64,000 bases of DNA from Ruminococcus albus AD2013 (GTDB taxonomy: Bacteria > Bacillota > Clostridia > Oscillospirales > Ruminococcaceae). Shown piece by piece: positions 25,390-33,854 of the stretch. Location of the stretch: positions 1,612,001 to 1,676,000 of the forward strand of contig NZ_JAGS01000001.1 of assembly GCF_000526775.1 (NCBI RefSeq). The letters are read 5' to 3'. The first letter of the stretch is position 1. Every line of letters begins with the position of its first letter. The position numbers were made by a program, and so were the translations under genes. The notes under the pieces were generated by a model that was not told where the DNA came from, searched no databases, and was given only the letters and a program-made list of their open reading frames with translations.

Positions 25390-26922
25390 AATTGTCAAGT
25401 GCGTCTTAACATGAATTATGAGATCTACATCGAAGAAAGCTCACCTGTCAGAGTATTGAGCAATGTTATAGATGAGATCTATCAAAAAGAAGAATACACG
25501 ATAGTAAGCAAGTGGAATGGCGCCATACCCGAGGATATCATGATGAAGATACTCATCTACGGCTACATGAACGACTCTTTTTCAAGCCGTAAGATTGAAC
25601 AGCTCTGCAAAAGGGATATCCATTTCATGTGGCTTCTCGATGGCTTTGGAGCTCCGGATCACAGCACTATCTCAAGATTTCGACAGAAAATGGGAGAACA
25701 GATCGAGCGTGTGTTTTACGCTGTTGTAAAGTATCTTTTGAATATGAAAGAGATAAGCGGTGAGAACCTGTTCATTGATGGCACCAAGATCGAAGCTAAT
25801 GCAAACAGATATACATTCGTCTGGAAAAAGGCGGTCTCAAAAAACGAGCTGAAACTTCGTACCAAACTGCCTGAGATACTTGATGAGATAAATTATGCTT
25901 ATGGTGTGAGATTCCCCGAAAATACAGGAGTATCGGATATGATCTCGACCTTGTCATCTCTTATAATAAAATTCGGTATTGAACGAGTTTACGGAAAAGG
26001 ACATCATAAATCAGTATATCAGAAAGCACTTGAAAAGCTTGAGGGATATCAGCAGAAAATACAGCAGTACGAACAATATAACAGCCTTTTTGACGGAAGA
26101 AACAGCTTTTCAAAGACAGATACCGATGCAACATTCATGCACATGAAGGAAGACCATATGAGAAACGGTCAGCTGAAACCCGGATACAACATACAGGCAG
26201 CGGTGGAAGGTGAGTATATTGTAGGTATAGACGTTTCAAGCGAACGAAGCGATGTAAATACGCTGATCCCGTTTCTTGAAAAGCTTAACAGTCTTGAGTT
26301 GTTTGTATTGAAAAACATTATCTGTGATGCGGGTTATGAGAGCGAGGAGAACTATCTTTATCTCAGATCACATAACATGACCTCATACATAAAACCCGTA
26401 AATTATGAGCAGAGCAAAAAGCGGAATTATCGTACAAAATACGGCAGACCCGAGAATATGGAATACCACGAAATGGGCGATATTTTCGTATGCAAAGCCG
26501 GCAGGATACTTTGGAGAGTAGGGACTAAACACGAAAAAAGCAAGACGGGATTCGTTTCCGAAAAAGCTATGTACAGATGTGAAAGCTGCGAAGGTTGTCC
26601 CTACAAACAGAACTGTACAAAAGCAAAAGGAAACAAGACGCTGTCTATATCGCATAAGTTCAAAGAACTGAGAACAGAAAGCCTGGAAAATATAACGACC
26701 GAATTCGGAAAACAGCTCAGAATGAACCGAAGCATACAGGCTGAAGGCGTATTCGGAGTGCTGAAACAGGATCATGGCTTCAGAAGATTCCTGTGCAGGG
26801 GCAAAAATAACATCAGAACTGAGTTCCTTTTGCTGGGACTTGCATACAACATAAAGAAGCTTTTTGCTAAGATCTCAGAAAACCGACTTGGAATTTCTCT
26901 TTTTGAACTGAAAACGGCATAA
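25384..26922 (+). CDS. IS1182-family DDE transposase (512 aa)
   Basis: The N-terminal DUF772-like region (DIMMKILIYGYMND, then DHSTISRFRQK) is followed by DGTKIEANANRYTFVW, holding the first catalytic Asp. A second Asp is in ICDAGYESEENY. A Cys cluster (CESCEGCPYKQNC) and C-terminal AEGVFGVLKQDHGFRRF with the catalytic Glu complete the set. Length and order match full-length IS1182 transposases, so it looks intact and possibly active. Start ATG 25384 is behind AAAGGA at 14-nt spacing; MNYEIY from ATG 25411 is an alternative without a ribosome site. Confidence 0.9.
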   Translation: MRNCQVRLNMNYEIYIEESSPVRVLSNVIDEIYQKEEYTIVSKWNGAIPEDIMMKILIYGYMNDSFSSRKIEQLCKRDIHFMWLLDGFGAPDHSTISRFRQKMGEQIERVFYAVVKYLLNMKEISGENLFIDGTKIEANANRYTFVWKKAVSKNELKLRTKLPEILDEINYAYGVRFPENTGVSDMISTLSSLIIKFGIERVYGKGHHKSVYQKALEKLEGYQQKIQQYEQYNSLFDGRNSFSKTDTDATFMHMKEDHMRNGQLKPGYNIQAAVEGEYIVGIDVSSERSDVNTLIPFLEKLNSLELFVLKNIICDAGYESEENYLYLRSHNMTSYIKPVNYEQSKKRNYRTKYGRPENMEYHEMGDIFVCKAGRILWRVGTKHEKSKTGFVSEKAMYRCESCEGCPYKQNCTKAKGNKTLSISHKFKELRTESLENITTEFGKQLRMNRSIQAEGVFGVLKQDHGFRRFLCRGKNNIRTEFLLLGLAYNIKKLFAKISENRLGISLFELKTA

Positions 26923-26938
26923 AAACCAGCAGAACATA

Positions 26939-26979
26939 ACACCCCCGAGTCCTCTTTTTTGAAGAGGGCTTGGGGGTGT
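26939..26979 (+). terminator. Strong hairpin after the transposase gene
   Basis: ACACCCCC (26939-26946) pairs with GGGGGTGT (26972-26979), and an inner CCTCTT/AAGAGG prolongs the stem around a T-rich loop. It lies 17 nt after the transposase stop. There is no T-tract after the right arm, so it may protect the 3' end or block convergent transcription. Confidence 0.5.
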
Positions 26980-27090
26980 GCGCACTGAAACAGCTTATTT
27001 CACCAATAAATATGTTTTTTTACTCTGATGTTCGGATATGGTTAGAGGGTGCTGCGATTGCAACACCCCCTCAAATTATGTGATCATAAA

Positions 27091-27753
27091 TTACTTACTG
27101 CTGTGCATGCGCTTTTTTTCATTGTACATTGCTTTATCTGCACGGGACAGTATACGCTCAAAATTCTCATCACCCTCGGCAAATGAAGCGTAGCCTACTG
27201 CTATACTGAGCAGGAACTCTTTTTCGTATGCGAACTCGCCGTACTCGCTTCGGTCGATATTCATCCTATCCATCATATCGTGGAGAGTTGCGTGAAGCTC
27301 TTTGAGTTCATCTTCGCTCTTATCACTGAGCAGGGCGATAAATTCATCACCGCCGACTCTGTAAACCTTATCGAAAACAGACAGCATACACTTTGCCGCC
27401 GATACCAGCAGCATATCTCCGCCGAAATGGCCAAAGCTGTCGTTGGTGGTCTTCAGCAGGTTGAGATCCATAGACATAACGCTGATATTCTCCAGCGGTA
27501 TAGCTTCGGCATCTCTTTCAAGTGCGTACCTGTTGCCAAGACCTGTAAGCTGGTCGGTGTAAGCAAGATTATGCAGCAGCTGAGTTTCGCGCTCGCGGTT
27601 AACTTCGTTCATTATCTTTCGCAGACCGTTGACTATCTCAAATGCAAGATAGATGATGAAACCTATCCTGATAAGGAAAGACTGGTCTCCGGTGGTGGAT
27701 ATGAACATATAGAAAACAACATTTGCAAATGCAAAGCCCAGCAGGCACATCAA
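27091..27753 (-). CDS. GGDEF (diguanylate cyclase) half of a frameshifted gene
   Basis: The frame gives two or three TM segments and then a complete GGDEF domain: DQLTGLGNRYALERD, SMDLNLLKTTND, HFGGDMLL and YRVGGDEFIALL. The active-site GGDEF is intact, so this domain could make c-di-GMP from GTP. The upstream R-x-x-D inhibitory site is S-V-F-D, so product inhibition there is unlikely. The frame is open upstream to an A8 tract at 27820-27827, where shifting one base joins it seamlessly to the sensor half at 27767-28723. The ATG at 27753 has no clear ribosome site; it is better seen as the 3' part of one gene. The gene ends 18 nt from the IS element. Confidence 0.8.
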   Translation of the reverse strand: MMCLLGFAFANVVFYMFISTTGDQSFLIRIGFIIYLAFEIVNGLRKIMNEVNRERETQLLHNLAYTDQLTGLGNRYALERDAEAIPLENISVMSMDLNLLKTTNDSFGHFGGDMLLVSAAKCMLSVFDKVYRVGGDEFIALLSDKSEDELKELHATLHDMMDRMNIDRSEYGEFAYEKEFLLSIAVGYASFAEGDENFERILSRADKAMYNEKKRMHSSK

Positions 27754-27766
27754 ACCTATCCTGTAT

Positions 27767-28723
27767 TCAATGTCTATCAGCCTGAAACGCTGTATTATCA
27801 GGAAGCTTGATACTATTGCAAAAAAAACCGACTGCTGCTGTAAATACTACAACCGTCCTGGTATAGGAAGCTATCCCAATAAAATGTAATGCGGACAGAC
27901 CTAACTCCAGTGCTACAAAGCCGTAGAACATCCATTTCATATTCAGGGTCGGAACTATATCCTCAAAGTACAGCATAGCAGCCAGCGGCAGCATATACAG
28001 CGAGAAATATATCATGTAGTACTGCGCCACGGGGTTACAGCAAATAAACTGGTGGAAAAACAGCGGACACGTCAGATATACCGCAAAAAGCAGCGACAGC
28101 GAACCCAGTGAGAAAGTCTCGGGGGTGTCTATCTTTTTGAATGAACCCACAAAGTGTATGACCATCAGCAGTATGCCGAAAGCCACCATTATGATATTCA
28201 TCAGTGACAGCTTAAATTCCTTTTTAAGGTAGAAATACACCAGCTCGTTCTCTTCGGCTGAATACACCTGATAACTTGGCATATATTTATGGTTATAAAC
28301 AGTATCAACGACGATGTTCAGGTATTTTCCGCCGCTGTCAGGCGGCAGGTGTATAAAGTGGGTATATGTTCCCGGAGAATCTCCGAAGATAGGTTTTTCA
28401 CCAAAATGGTATACATTCATTACCGATGTACCGCCCGGCTCATTGCTGAGATAAGCGTCAACATAGGAATCATAAGTCTTGAAAGACAAGACCTTACCAT
28501 TTATATCCTCGCTGACAGGATGCCGCATAACAAGACGAAGAGTACTATTTCCATCTTCATCTTCATGTTTTGCACGCTCATATGTCCAATCAGCGTCAAC
28601 TTTTTTTACATTAAAGTCTTTACCCACAGGAACATCTTTATCGATAGAAAAAGCAAGTATCAACACTATTATCATTATACTGAACAGATATAGTCCGATA
28701 TACCTCTTTTCCAGAAATTTCAT
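27767..28723 (-). CDS. 7TM-DISM-like sensor half of the frameshifted diguanylate cyclase (318 aa)
   Basis: Starts at ATG 28723 behind AAAAGGAG. An N-terminal TM helix leads to an extracellular beta domain (about residues 30-170, for example LVMRHPVSEDINGKVLSFKT), then a run of TM helices from about 180. This matches 7TM-DISM receptors, which sense extracellular ligands and often end in GGDEF domains. The frame runs off at a stop (27767-27769) after an out-of-frame tail beginning VGFFCNSIK. Removing one base of the A8 tract (27820-27827) restores VGFFAIVSSFLII and fusion to the GGDEF half. Either a pseudogene, a phase-variable gene or a sequence error. Confidence 0.75.
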   Translation of the reverse strand: MKFLEKRYIGLYLFSIMIIVLILAFSIDKDVPVGKDFNVKKVDADWTYERAKHEDEDGNSTLRLVMRHPVSEDINGKVLSFKTYDSYVDAYLSNEPGGTSVMNVYHFGEKPIFGDSPGTYTHFIHLPPDSGGKYLNIVVDTVYNHKYMPSYQVYSAEENELVYFYLKKEFKLSLMNIIMVAFGILLMVIHFVGSFKKIDTPETFSLGSLSLLFAVYLTCPLFFHQFICCNPVAQYYMIYFSLYMLPLAAMLYFEDIVPTLNMKWMFYGFVALELGLSALHFIGIASYTRTVVVFTAAVGFFCNSIKLPDNTAFQADRH

Positions 28724-28984
28724 AGGGTACTCTCCTTTTCGGACAGAATTAAAATATAATATCCCATATATATTATAACATATCATCACAAATTCTTAAA
28801 TAGATTTTTGAAAATTTTATTGTAATTAATTAGAATAATTACAAATTCATTTCACGAAATAAAAATGGTGTTTTTATCATAAAAAGCGATAATACGCGTT
28901 TTTCTGCCTATTTGTTCTCACAAGAACAGTACTTTCCGTGCCAAAAAAATATGCCCAAAAATTTATAAAAAGTTATCCCGGTGA

Positions 28985-29013
28985 TTGACTAATCTGTGTT
29001 TTTATGGTATAAT
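28985..29013 (+). promoter_or_regulatory. Sigma-A promoter of the hydrolase-fold gene
   Basis: TTGACT (28985-28990), 17 bp, TATAAT (29008-29013), with TGG just before the -10 (extended -10). The gene starts at 29101. The rest of the 28790-29100 gap is AT-rich and shows no other feature. Confidence 0.8.
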
Positions 29014-29100
29014 ATATACAACATATAGTTTGATTATTTCTTCAATTTTATAACATATAAATAAGCTAAAAAATTATACTATTGATGGAGGAGAATGAAT

Positions 29101-29898
29101 ATGCGTTTTAATACCTATGGCAACAGAAGTAATCCTATAATAATCATGCTAACAAGTTCTTTCTGTTCTGCGGATTCTTTGTCATATCTTTATGAAGAAC
29201 TGACGAACGATTATTATATAATCGTACCCGAATACAACGGTCACTACGAGGGCAGCAGTGATTTCACCACAAGCCAGCAGGAGGCTAAGGAGATTGTCGG
29301 ATTTCTCAAAGAAAACGGTATCGGTCATCTGTGCCTGATCTACGGACAGGCTATGGGTGCTGAGATAGGTATGGTACTGATAGCACAGTGTCTCAAACAG
29401 CACATCACCATCGAATCCGCTTTCTTTGACGGCGGTACTTTCCTGAAACAGCCCAAGCTTTACAAGGCTATCATGAACTTCAAGCACAAGTCCATGATGA
29501 ATAAGATGAAAAATCAGAGCGTAGATGAAGTTGTCAACTGGAAATCGGTTGACCAGTTCACTAAGGACGACACCGCAACTATGCGCCCTGTTATCGAATC
29601 AATGGTAAAGACTGCCCCTGTTATTACTGACGGCAGTATCAAGAACGAGACTGAGGCAAGATATACTTTCAACTTCCCTTACCTGCCCGATGAGATGCAG
29701 GAGAACATCTTCTTTGTTTATGCTTCGGATGAGAAGAACTTCAAATCGTGTTTCAAGCACCTGATTGAGGCTTATCCTTCTGCGAACTTCAAGACGCTGA
29801 GGGGTGAGGGTCATCTTACTTACTCGGTAAGAAAGACCGACGATTATCTCCGCGTAATCAGGGCTATCTGCAACAGAAACAATGACGATGAGGATTAA
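29101..29898 (+). CDS. Alpha/beta-hydrolase-fold protein lacking the nucleophile serine (265 aa)
   Basis: The fold is clear: an early strand (PIIIMLTSSFC), VPEYNGHYEGSSDF, a nucleophile elbow LIYGQAMGAEIG, a helical lid (about 125-190), and a C-terminal histidine in GEGHLTYS. The elbow should be G-x-S-x-G but reads G-Q-A-M-G, so the catalytic Ser is Ala. It is probably not a hydrolase in the usual sense and may be a binding protein. No signal peptide: cytoplasmic. ATG 29101 is chosen because GGAGGAG sits 7 nt upstream; ATG 29095 is too close to it. It has its own promoter and is likely monocistronic with, or followed by, the 29995 gene. Confidence 0.8.
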   Translation: MRFNTYGNRSNPIIIMLTSSFCSADSLSYLYEELTNDYYIIVPEYNGHYEGSSDFTTSQQEAKEIVGFLKENGIGHLCLIYGQAMGAEIGMVLIAQCLKQHITIESAFFDGGTFLKQPKLYKAIMNFKHKSMMNKMKNQSVDEVVNWKSVDQFTKDDTATMRPVIESMVKTAPVITDGSIKNETEARYTFNFPYLPDEMQENIFFVYASDEKNFKSCFKHLIEAYPSANFKTLRGEGHLTYSVRKTDDYLRVIRAICNRNNDDED

Positions 29899-29994
29899 AC
29901 AGAGGTCTGCAATATTATAGGATAATGCGCCGTGGTCTGGTACTGCGGCGCTTTCTTGTCAGAACAAACACTAAATAAGGAGGCGGTCAGCACA

Positions 29995-30492
29995 ATGAAT
30001 ATTGATATTATCAAACTTCCATGCACGATGATAGATATAGGTGACAGCGACGAAAGTTTCAAGCTTTTCTTTGACAGGTTTGACGAGGGACAGACCGAAC
30101 ATTCGATACAAAACAACGGTCTTTCGGGAATCTTCAAAGCCGAATACAAATGCAGAGGTATGAACTGCTGTTTTGACATCGACCTCACCATCGGGAATCT
30201 ATATTATTTTAACTACGACCTCGACACCGCGTGGGATATACATTTCGGCAGGAATGCCAAAGCCGTGCTTAGGAACTACGGCGATATCTGCCGAAGTGAA
30301 CTTGTTTTCACCTTCGATGAATCGGGCAGATGCACTGTTAGAGGAAAGTTCAAGAACAGCGAATGCGGTTTCAAAAACGGCATATCCTTTGAAATGGAGA
30401 TCGACCGCTCACAGATAACCGATCAGACAGTAGCTATGACAAGATTCTTCGATAAACTTGCCGAAATTCAGGGGAACAGAAATTTCAATTAA
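29995..30492 (+). CDS. Hypothetical cytoplasmic protein, faintly WapI-immunity-like (165 aa)
   Basis: Starts at ATG 29995 after AAGGAGG. Strand-rich and acidic, with DIDLTIGNLYYFNYDLDTAW and a C-terminal SFEMEIDRSQITDQ. No signal peptide or membrane helix. The pattern (a strand, L-Y-x-F-x-x-D-L, then alternating hydrophobic strands) recalls small immunity-type proteins such as the WapI family, but I cannot be sure. No toxin gene is next to it. Terminated by a bidirectional hairpin at 30499-30527 shared with clpX. Confidence 0.6.
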   Translation: MNIDIIKLPCTMIDIGDSDESFKLFFDRFDEGQTEHSIQNNGLSGIFKAEYKCRGMNCCFDIDLTIGNLYYFNYDLDTAWDIHFGRNAKAVLRNYGDICRSELVFTFDESGRCTVRGKFKNSECGFKNGISFEMEIDRSQITDQTVAMTRFFDKLAEIQGNRNFN

Positions 30493-30498
30493 CTAAAA

Positions 30499-30527
30499 AT
30501 CCCGAAAGCGTCAACTGCTTTCGGGAT
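30499..30527. terminator. Bidirectional terminator between convergent genes
   Basis: ATCCCGAAAGC (30499-30509) pairs perfectly with GCTTTCGGGAT (30517-30527). The plus side is followed by CATTTATTT and the minus side by TTTTTAG. It serves the 29995-30492 gene and clpX. Confidence 0.85.
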
Positions 30528-30546
30528 CATTTATTTGCTCAAAATA

Positions 30547-31818
30547 TCAAACCACGTCTTTTTCCTGACCTCTGGTGATCTCGGGTTCTGCCTCGCCTCT
30601 TACGCACTCAGCAGTAATTTTGATACCTGTGATGCTGGAGTCGGAGGGAGCATCGAACATGAGCTTTGTGAGAATGCTCTCAACAACTGCTCGCAAACCT
30701 CTTGCGCCTGTTTTCTGCTCGATAGTAACCTTAGCGATCTCGGTGAGTGCTTCTGGTGTAACCTCGAAGTCGATATTATCAAACTCAAAGAGCTTGGTGT
30801 ACTGCTTGATAAGCGAGTTCTTAGGCTCGGTGAGTATCCTGCAAAGTGCAGGCTCATCAAGCTCGTCAAGTACTGTGATAACAGGCAGACGACCAACAAG
30901 CTCGGGCACAATGCCGAATTTTACCAGATCGTGAGGAACGACCTTTTTGAGTATATTATAATCGGAGCTCTTATCCTTTACCTTGCCGCCGAAGCCCATA
31001 GATGAAGAATCTGTACGCTTCTTGATAACGGCTTCAAGTCCGTCAAATGCGCCGCCGCAGATGAACAGGATATTCTTGGTATCTATCTGGATAAACTCCT
31101 GATGAGGATGCTTTCTTCCGCCCTGGGGAGGAACGTTGGATACTGTGCCCTCAACTATCTTCAGCAGAGCCTGCTGAACGCCTTCACCGCTGACATCTCT
31201 TGTAATAGAGGTGTTCTCGGACTTTCTGGCGATCTTATCTATCTCATCGATATAGATGATACCGTGGGAAGCTTCCTCAACATTGTAGTTGGCAGCCTGT
31301 ATCAGACGTGTCAGCACGTTCTCAACATCATCGCCCACGTAACCTGCTTCGGTAAGTGTGGTAGCATCAGCGATAGCAAAAGGAACATTCAGAAGTCTGG
31401 CAAGTGTCTGTGCAAGAAGTGTCTTGCCTGTACCCGTGGGTCCCAGCAGCAGAACATTGCTCTTCTGTATCTCAACGTCGTCGCTATCGTCTTCAAGGGT
31501 CAGTATACGCTTGTAGTGATTGTACACAGCCACGGACAGCGCGATCTTAGCGTCGTCCTGACCGATAACGTATTCATCAAGTACAGCCTTTATCTCGGCA
31601 GGCTTTTTAAGAGTGATACCGCCGTTATCAGCTGTCTTGTTCTTTTTCTTTTCAGTGACCTTAGCCCTGGGGCTAACGCTGCCCTGCTCTTCAAGGATAT
31701 CATAGCAGAAGAGGACACATTCATCGCAGATATGGTTATTACCTGCAGAGAACATATTCCTTACCTTGTTTTCGGGCTTACCACAGAAAAGACATTTTTT
31801 CATAGTATCATTAGCCAT
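30547..31818 (-). CDS. clpX: ATP-dependent unfoldase ClpX (423 aa)
   Basis: The ClpX ring unfolds tagged or damaged proteins and threads them into ClpP in the cytoplasm. The N-terminal zinc-binding domain has Cys9, Cys12, Cys31 and Cys34. It is followed by DEYVIGQDDAK, Walker A LLGPTGTGKT, Walker B IIYIDEIDK, and the pore and sensor segments up to EQKTGARGLRAVVE with the sensor-2 Arg. Length is normal for the family (about 420). ATG 31818 follows AAAGGTAGG. It lies 11 nt after clpP and belongs to the tig-clpP-clpX unit, the usual order in Firmicutes. Confidence 0.97.
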   Translation of the reverse strand: MANDTMKKCLFCGKPENKVRNMFSAGNNHICDECVLFCYDILEEQGSVSPRAKVTEKKKNKTADNGGITLKKPAEIKAVLDEYVIGQDDAKIALSVAVYNHYKRILTLEDDSDDVEIQKSNVLLLGPTGTGKTLLAQTLARLLNVPFAIADATTLTEAGYVGDDVENVLTRLIQAANYNVEEASHGIIYIDEIDKIARKSENTSITRDVSGEGVQQALLKIVEGTVSNVPPQGGRKHPHQEFIQIDTKNILFICGGAFDGLEAVIKKRTDSSSMGFGGKVKDKSSDYNILKKVVPHDLVKFGIVPELVGRLPVITVLDELDEPALCRILTEPKNSLIKQYTKLFEFDNIDFEVTPEALTEIAKVTIEQKTGARGLRAVVESILTKLMFDAPSDSSITGIKITAECVRGEAEPEITRGQEKDVV

Positions 31819-31829
31819 TAAGATCTAAC

Positions 31830-32420
31830 CTACCTTTTAGTGATAACTTTGTCGATCAGTCCGTATTCCAGTGCTTCCTGAGCTGTGAGATAATTATCGC
31901 GCTCGGTATCCACTGCTACCTGTTCTATGCTCTTGCCTGAGTTTTCAGCAAGTATCCTGTTGAGCTTTTCTCTTGTAGCGACCAGATGATCGGAGTGTAT
32001 CTTAACATCGGTGCACTGTCCCGAAATACCGTTTCCGCCGATAAGAGGCTGGTGTATCATGATCTCACTGTTGGGCAGTGAGAATCTCTTGCCCTTTGTA
32101 CCGCTTGAAAGCAGGAACGCACCCATAGATGCTGCCATACCGATACAGATGGTATTTACATCGCATCTGATATACTGTATGGTATCATATATAGCCATAC
32201 CTGCGGTTACGGAACCTCCGGGGCTGTTGATATACAGATCGATATCCTTCTCGGGATCCTGGCTTTCAAGATAAAGCAGCTGTGAGATCACGAGGCTGGC
32301 AACATGATCGTCTATGGCCTCGCAGAGCATGATTATCCTGTCGTTCAGCAAACGGGAGAATATATCAAAACTTCTCTCTCCCCTGCTGGTCTGTTCTACT
32401 ACATAAGGTACAAGTGCCAT
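31830..32420 (-). CDS. clpP: ATP-dependent Clp protease proteolytic subunit ClpP (196 aa)
   Basis: The serine peptidase barrel that works with ClpX. The catalytic triad is visible: Ser98 in GMAASMG, His123 in MIHQP, and Asp175 in ERDNYLT. The usual INSPGGSVTAG oxyanion segment is present. Compared with S. aureus ClpP there are three extra residues in the handle region after the His motif. I start at ATG 32420 (MALVPYVVEQ), 8 nt after AGGAGGC. A longer reading from 32459 adds residues not found in homologues. Confidence 0.97.
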   Translation of the reverse strand: MALVPYVVEQTSRGERSFDIFSRLLNDRIIMLCEAIDDHVASLVISQLLYLESQDPEKDIDLYINSPGGSVTAGMAIYDTIQYIRCDVNTICIGMAASMGAFLLSSGTKGKRFSLPNSEIMIHQPLIGGNGISGQCTDVKIHSDHLVATREKLNRILAENSGKSIEQVAVDTERDNYLTAQEALEYGLIDKVITKR

Positions 32421-32450
32421 TGTAATGCCTCCTAAACAAATATAAGTATT

Positions 32451-32488
32451 CGCCCGCAAAGGTCGGGATACCCCGACTAGTGCAGGCG
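32451..32488 (-). other. Hairpin between tig and clpP
   Basis: GTCGGG and CCCGAC form the core, with outer CGCC/GGCG and GCA/TGC pairs across 32451-32488. There is no T-tract, so it may modulate read-through or be an RNA-processing site between the two genes rather than a terminator. Confidence 0.45.
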
Positions 32489-32501
32489 ATGTATGTTTTA
32501 C

Positions 32502-33782
32502 TTACTTGATAACAGCAGATTCCTTGATAAGATCAACTGCCTTGCCGACAGCCAGATCCTTCTTCAGATCTTCTGCGCGTATGTAGCTCTTTACCTGCTC
32601 AACTTCCATTCTGTAAGTCTCAGCCAGGTTCTTGAACTCGTTCTCAAGATCCTCATCGGTAACTTCTACATTCTCTACCTCAGCGATCTTCTCAAGAGCC
32701 AGTCTCAGCTTGACCTGCTTCTCAGCCTGCTCAGCATAGCCTCTCTTGATGGTGTCGATAGTCTGACCTGTGAACTGCATATACATATCCAGAGAGATGC
32801 CCTGAGGAGCCATTCTCTGCTCCAGCTCAGCTACCATCTCGTTTACTCTGTTGTCATACATAACATCAGGGATCTCAGCAGTCATGTTCTCAACTACCTT
32901 GTCAAAGAGATCGCCCTCGACCTTAGCGTCAGCAGCCTTCTCAGCAGCCTCTTCCAGCTTGGTCTTAACGTCAGCCTTGTACTCGTCAACGGTATCGAAA
33001 TCTGTGGAATCCTTTACCATATCATCGTCCAGCTCGGGCAGCTCCTTCTTGGAGATGCTCTTGAGGTTGATCTTGAATACTGCGGGAGCGCCTGCGAGAT
33101 CCTTTACCTGATACTCCTCAGGGAAAGTAACGTTGATCTCGAACTCTTCGCCTGTGCTGTGACCTACGATCTGATCCTCAAAACCGGGGATGAACTGACC
33201 GCTGCCCAGCTCAAGATCGAAGTCCTCAGCCTTGCCGCCGTCGAATGCAACGCCGTCCTTGAAGCCCTCGAAGTCGATCTTAACGGTATCGCCCTTCTCT
33301 GCTGCTCTGTCGTCAACAGTAACGATCCTTGCGTTCTTCTCTCTCAGCTCGTCAAGCTTCTTCTGAACATCCTCGTCAGTTACAGCATTGACAGTTTTCT
33401 CAACCTCTATACCCTTGTAATCCTTAACTTCAACTTCGGGTCTGGTTGTGCACTTAGCTGTCAGCTTAACGCCGTTCTCCTTGTTGATCTCGGTAACTTC
33501 GATAGTAGGCTGACAAACGAGGTCAAGACCTGACTCATCGATAGCACCGTTAACAACGGGAGCGTACAGCAGATTGATAGCGTCCTCGAAGAATACCTCT
33601 TCACCGTAGGTCTTCTCGATCAGCTTTCTGGGAGCCTTACCCTTACGGAAACCAGGCAGAGCAATGTTCTTTCTTGCTCTCATGTATGCCTTCTGAAGTG
33701 CATCTTCAAAATCCTTTGCGGGTATCTCGATCTCCAGCTCGTAGCTGTTAGTGCCAACATTATTTGTAGCTTTTAAACTCAT
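32502..33782 (-). CDS. tig: Trigger factor, ribosome-associated chaperone/PPIase (426 aa)
   Basis: Binds nascent chains at the ribosome exit. The N-terminal ribosome-binding domain has PGFRKGKAPRKLIEK, matching the GFRxGxxP signature. The FKBP-like PPIase domain (about 150-245) has ADKGDTVKIDFEG-like segments (here AEKGDTVKIDFEGF). The C-terminal helical chaperone arms follow. Length is normal. The start follows GGAGGAATT. First gene of tig-clpP-clpX, promoter at 33818-33846. Confidence 0.97.
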   Translation of the reverse strand: MSLKATNNVGTNSYELEIEIPAKDFEDALQKAYMRARKNIALPGFRKGKAPRKLIEKTYGEEVFFEDAINLLYAPVVNGAIDESGLDLVCQPTIEVTEINKENGVKLTAKCTTRPEVEVKDYKGIEVEKTVNAVTDEDVQKKLDELREKNARIVTVDDRAAEKGDTVKIDFEGFKDGVAFDGGKAEDFDLELGSGQFIPGFEDQIVGHSTGEEFEINVTFPEEYQVKDLAGAPAVFKINLKSISKKELPELDDDMVKDSTDFDTVDEYKADVKTKLEEAAEKAADAKVEGDLFDKVVENMTAEIPDVMYDNRVNEMVAELEQRMAPQGISLDMYMQFTGQTIDTIKRGYAEQAEKQVKLRLALEKIAEVENVEVTDEDLENEFKNLAETYRMEVEQVKSYIRAEDLKKDLAVGKAVDLIKESAVIK

Positions 33783-33817
33783 TTTCTAATTCCTCCAAAA
33801 TAAAATATATCTTTAAT

Positions 33818-33846
33818 ATTATAGCACACTTTTACCTGTATTTCCA
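33818..33846 (-). promoter_or_regulatory. Probable sigma-A promoter of tig
   Basis: Minus strand TGGAAA (33841-33846), 17 bp, TATAAT (33818-33823). The ATG of tig is 36 nt downstream of the -10. Confidence 0.6.
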
Positions 33847-33854
33847 GTACTTTT

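Larger units (their letters stand above)
25252..27072 (+). mobile_element. IS1182-family insertion sequence (1821 bp)
   Basis: The ends are inverted repeats of 14 bp with one mismatch: GAGGGGCTGTTGCA at 25252-25265 and the complement of GAGGGGGTGTTGCA at 27059-27072. One transposase gene fills the interior. Both ends fold into hairpins (GGGGCTG/CAGCCCC at 25254-25270; GAGGG...CCCTC at 27046-27072). No target duplication is obvious. It sits 33 nt after the stop of the 74-aa gene and 18 nt from the end of the diguanylate cyclase gene. Confidence 0.8.
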
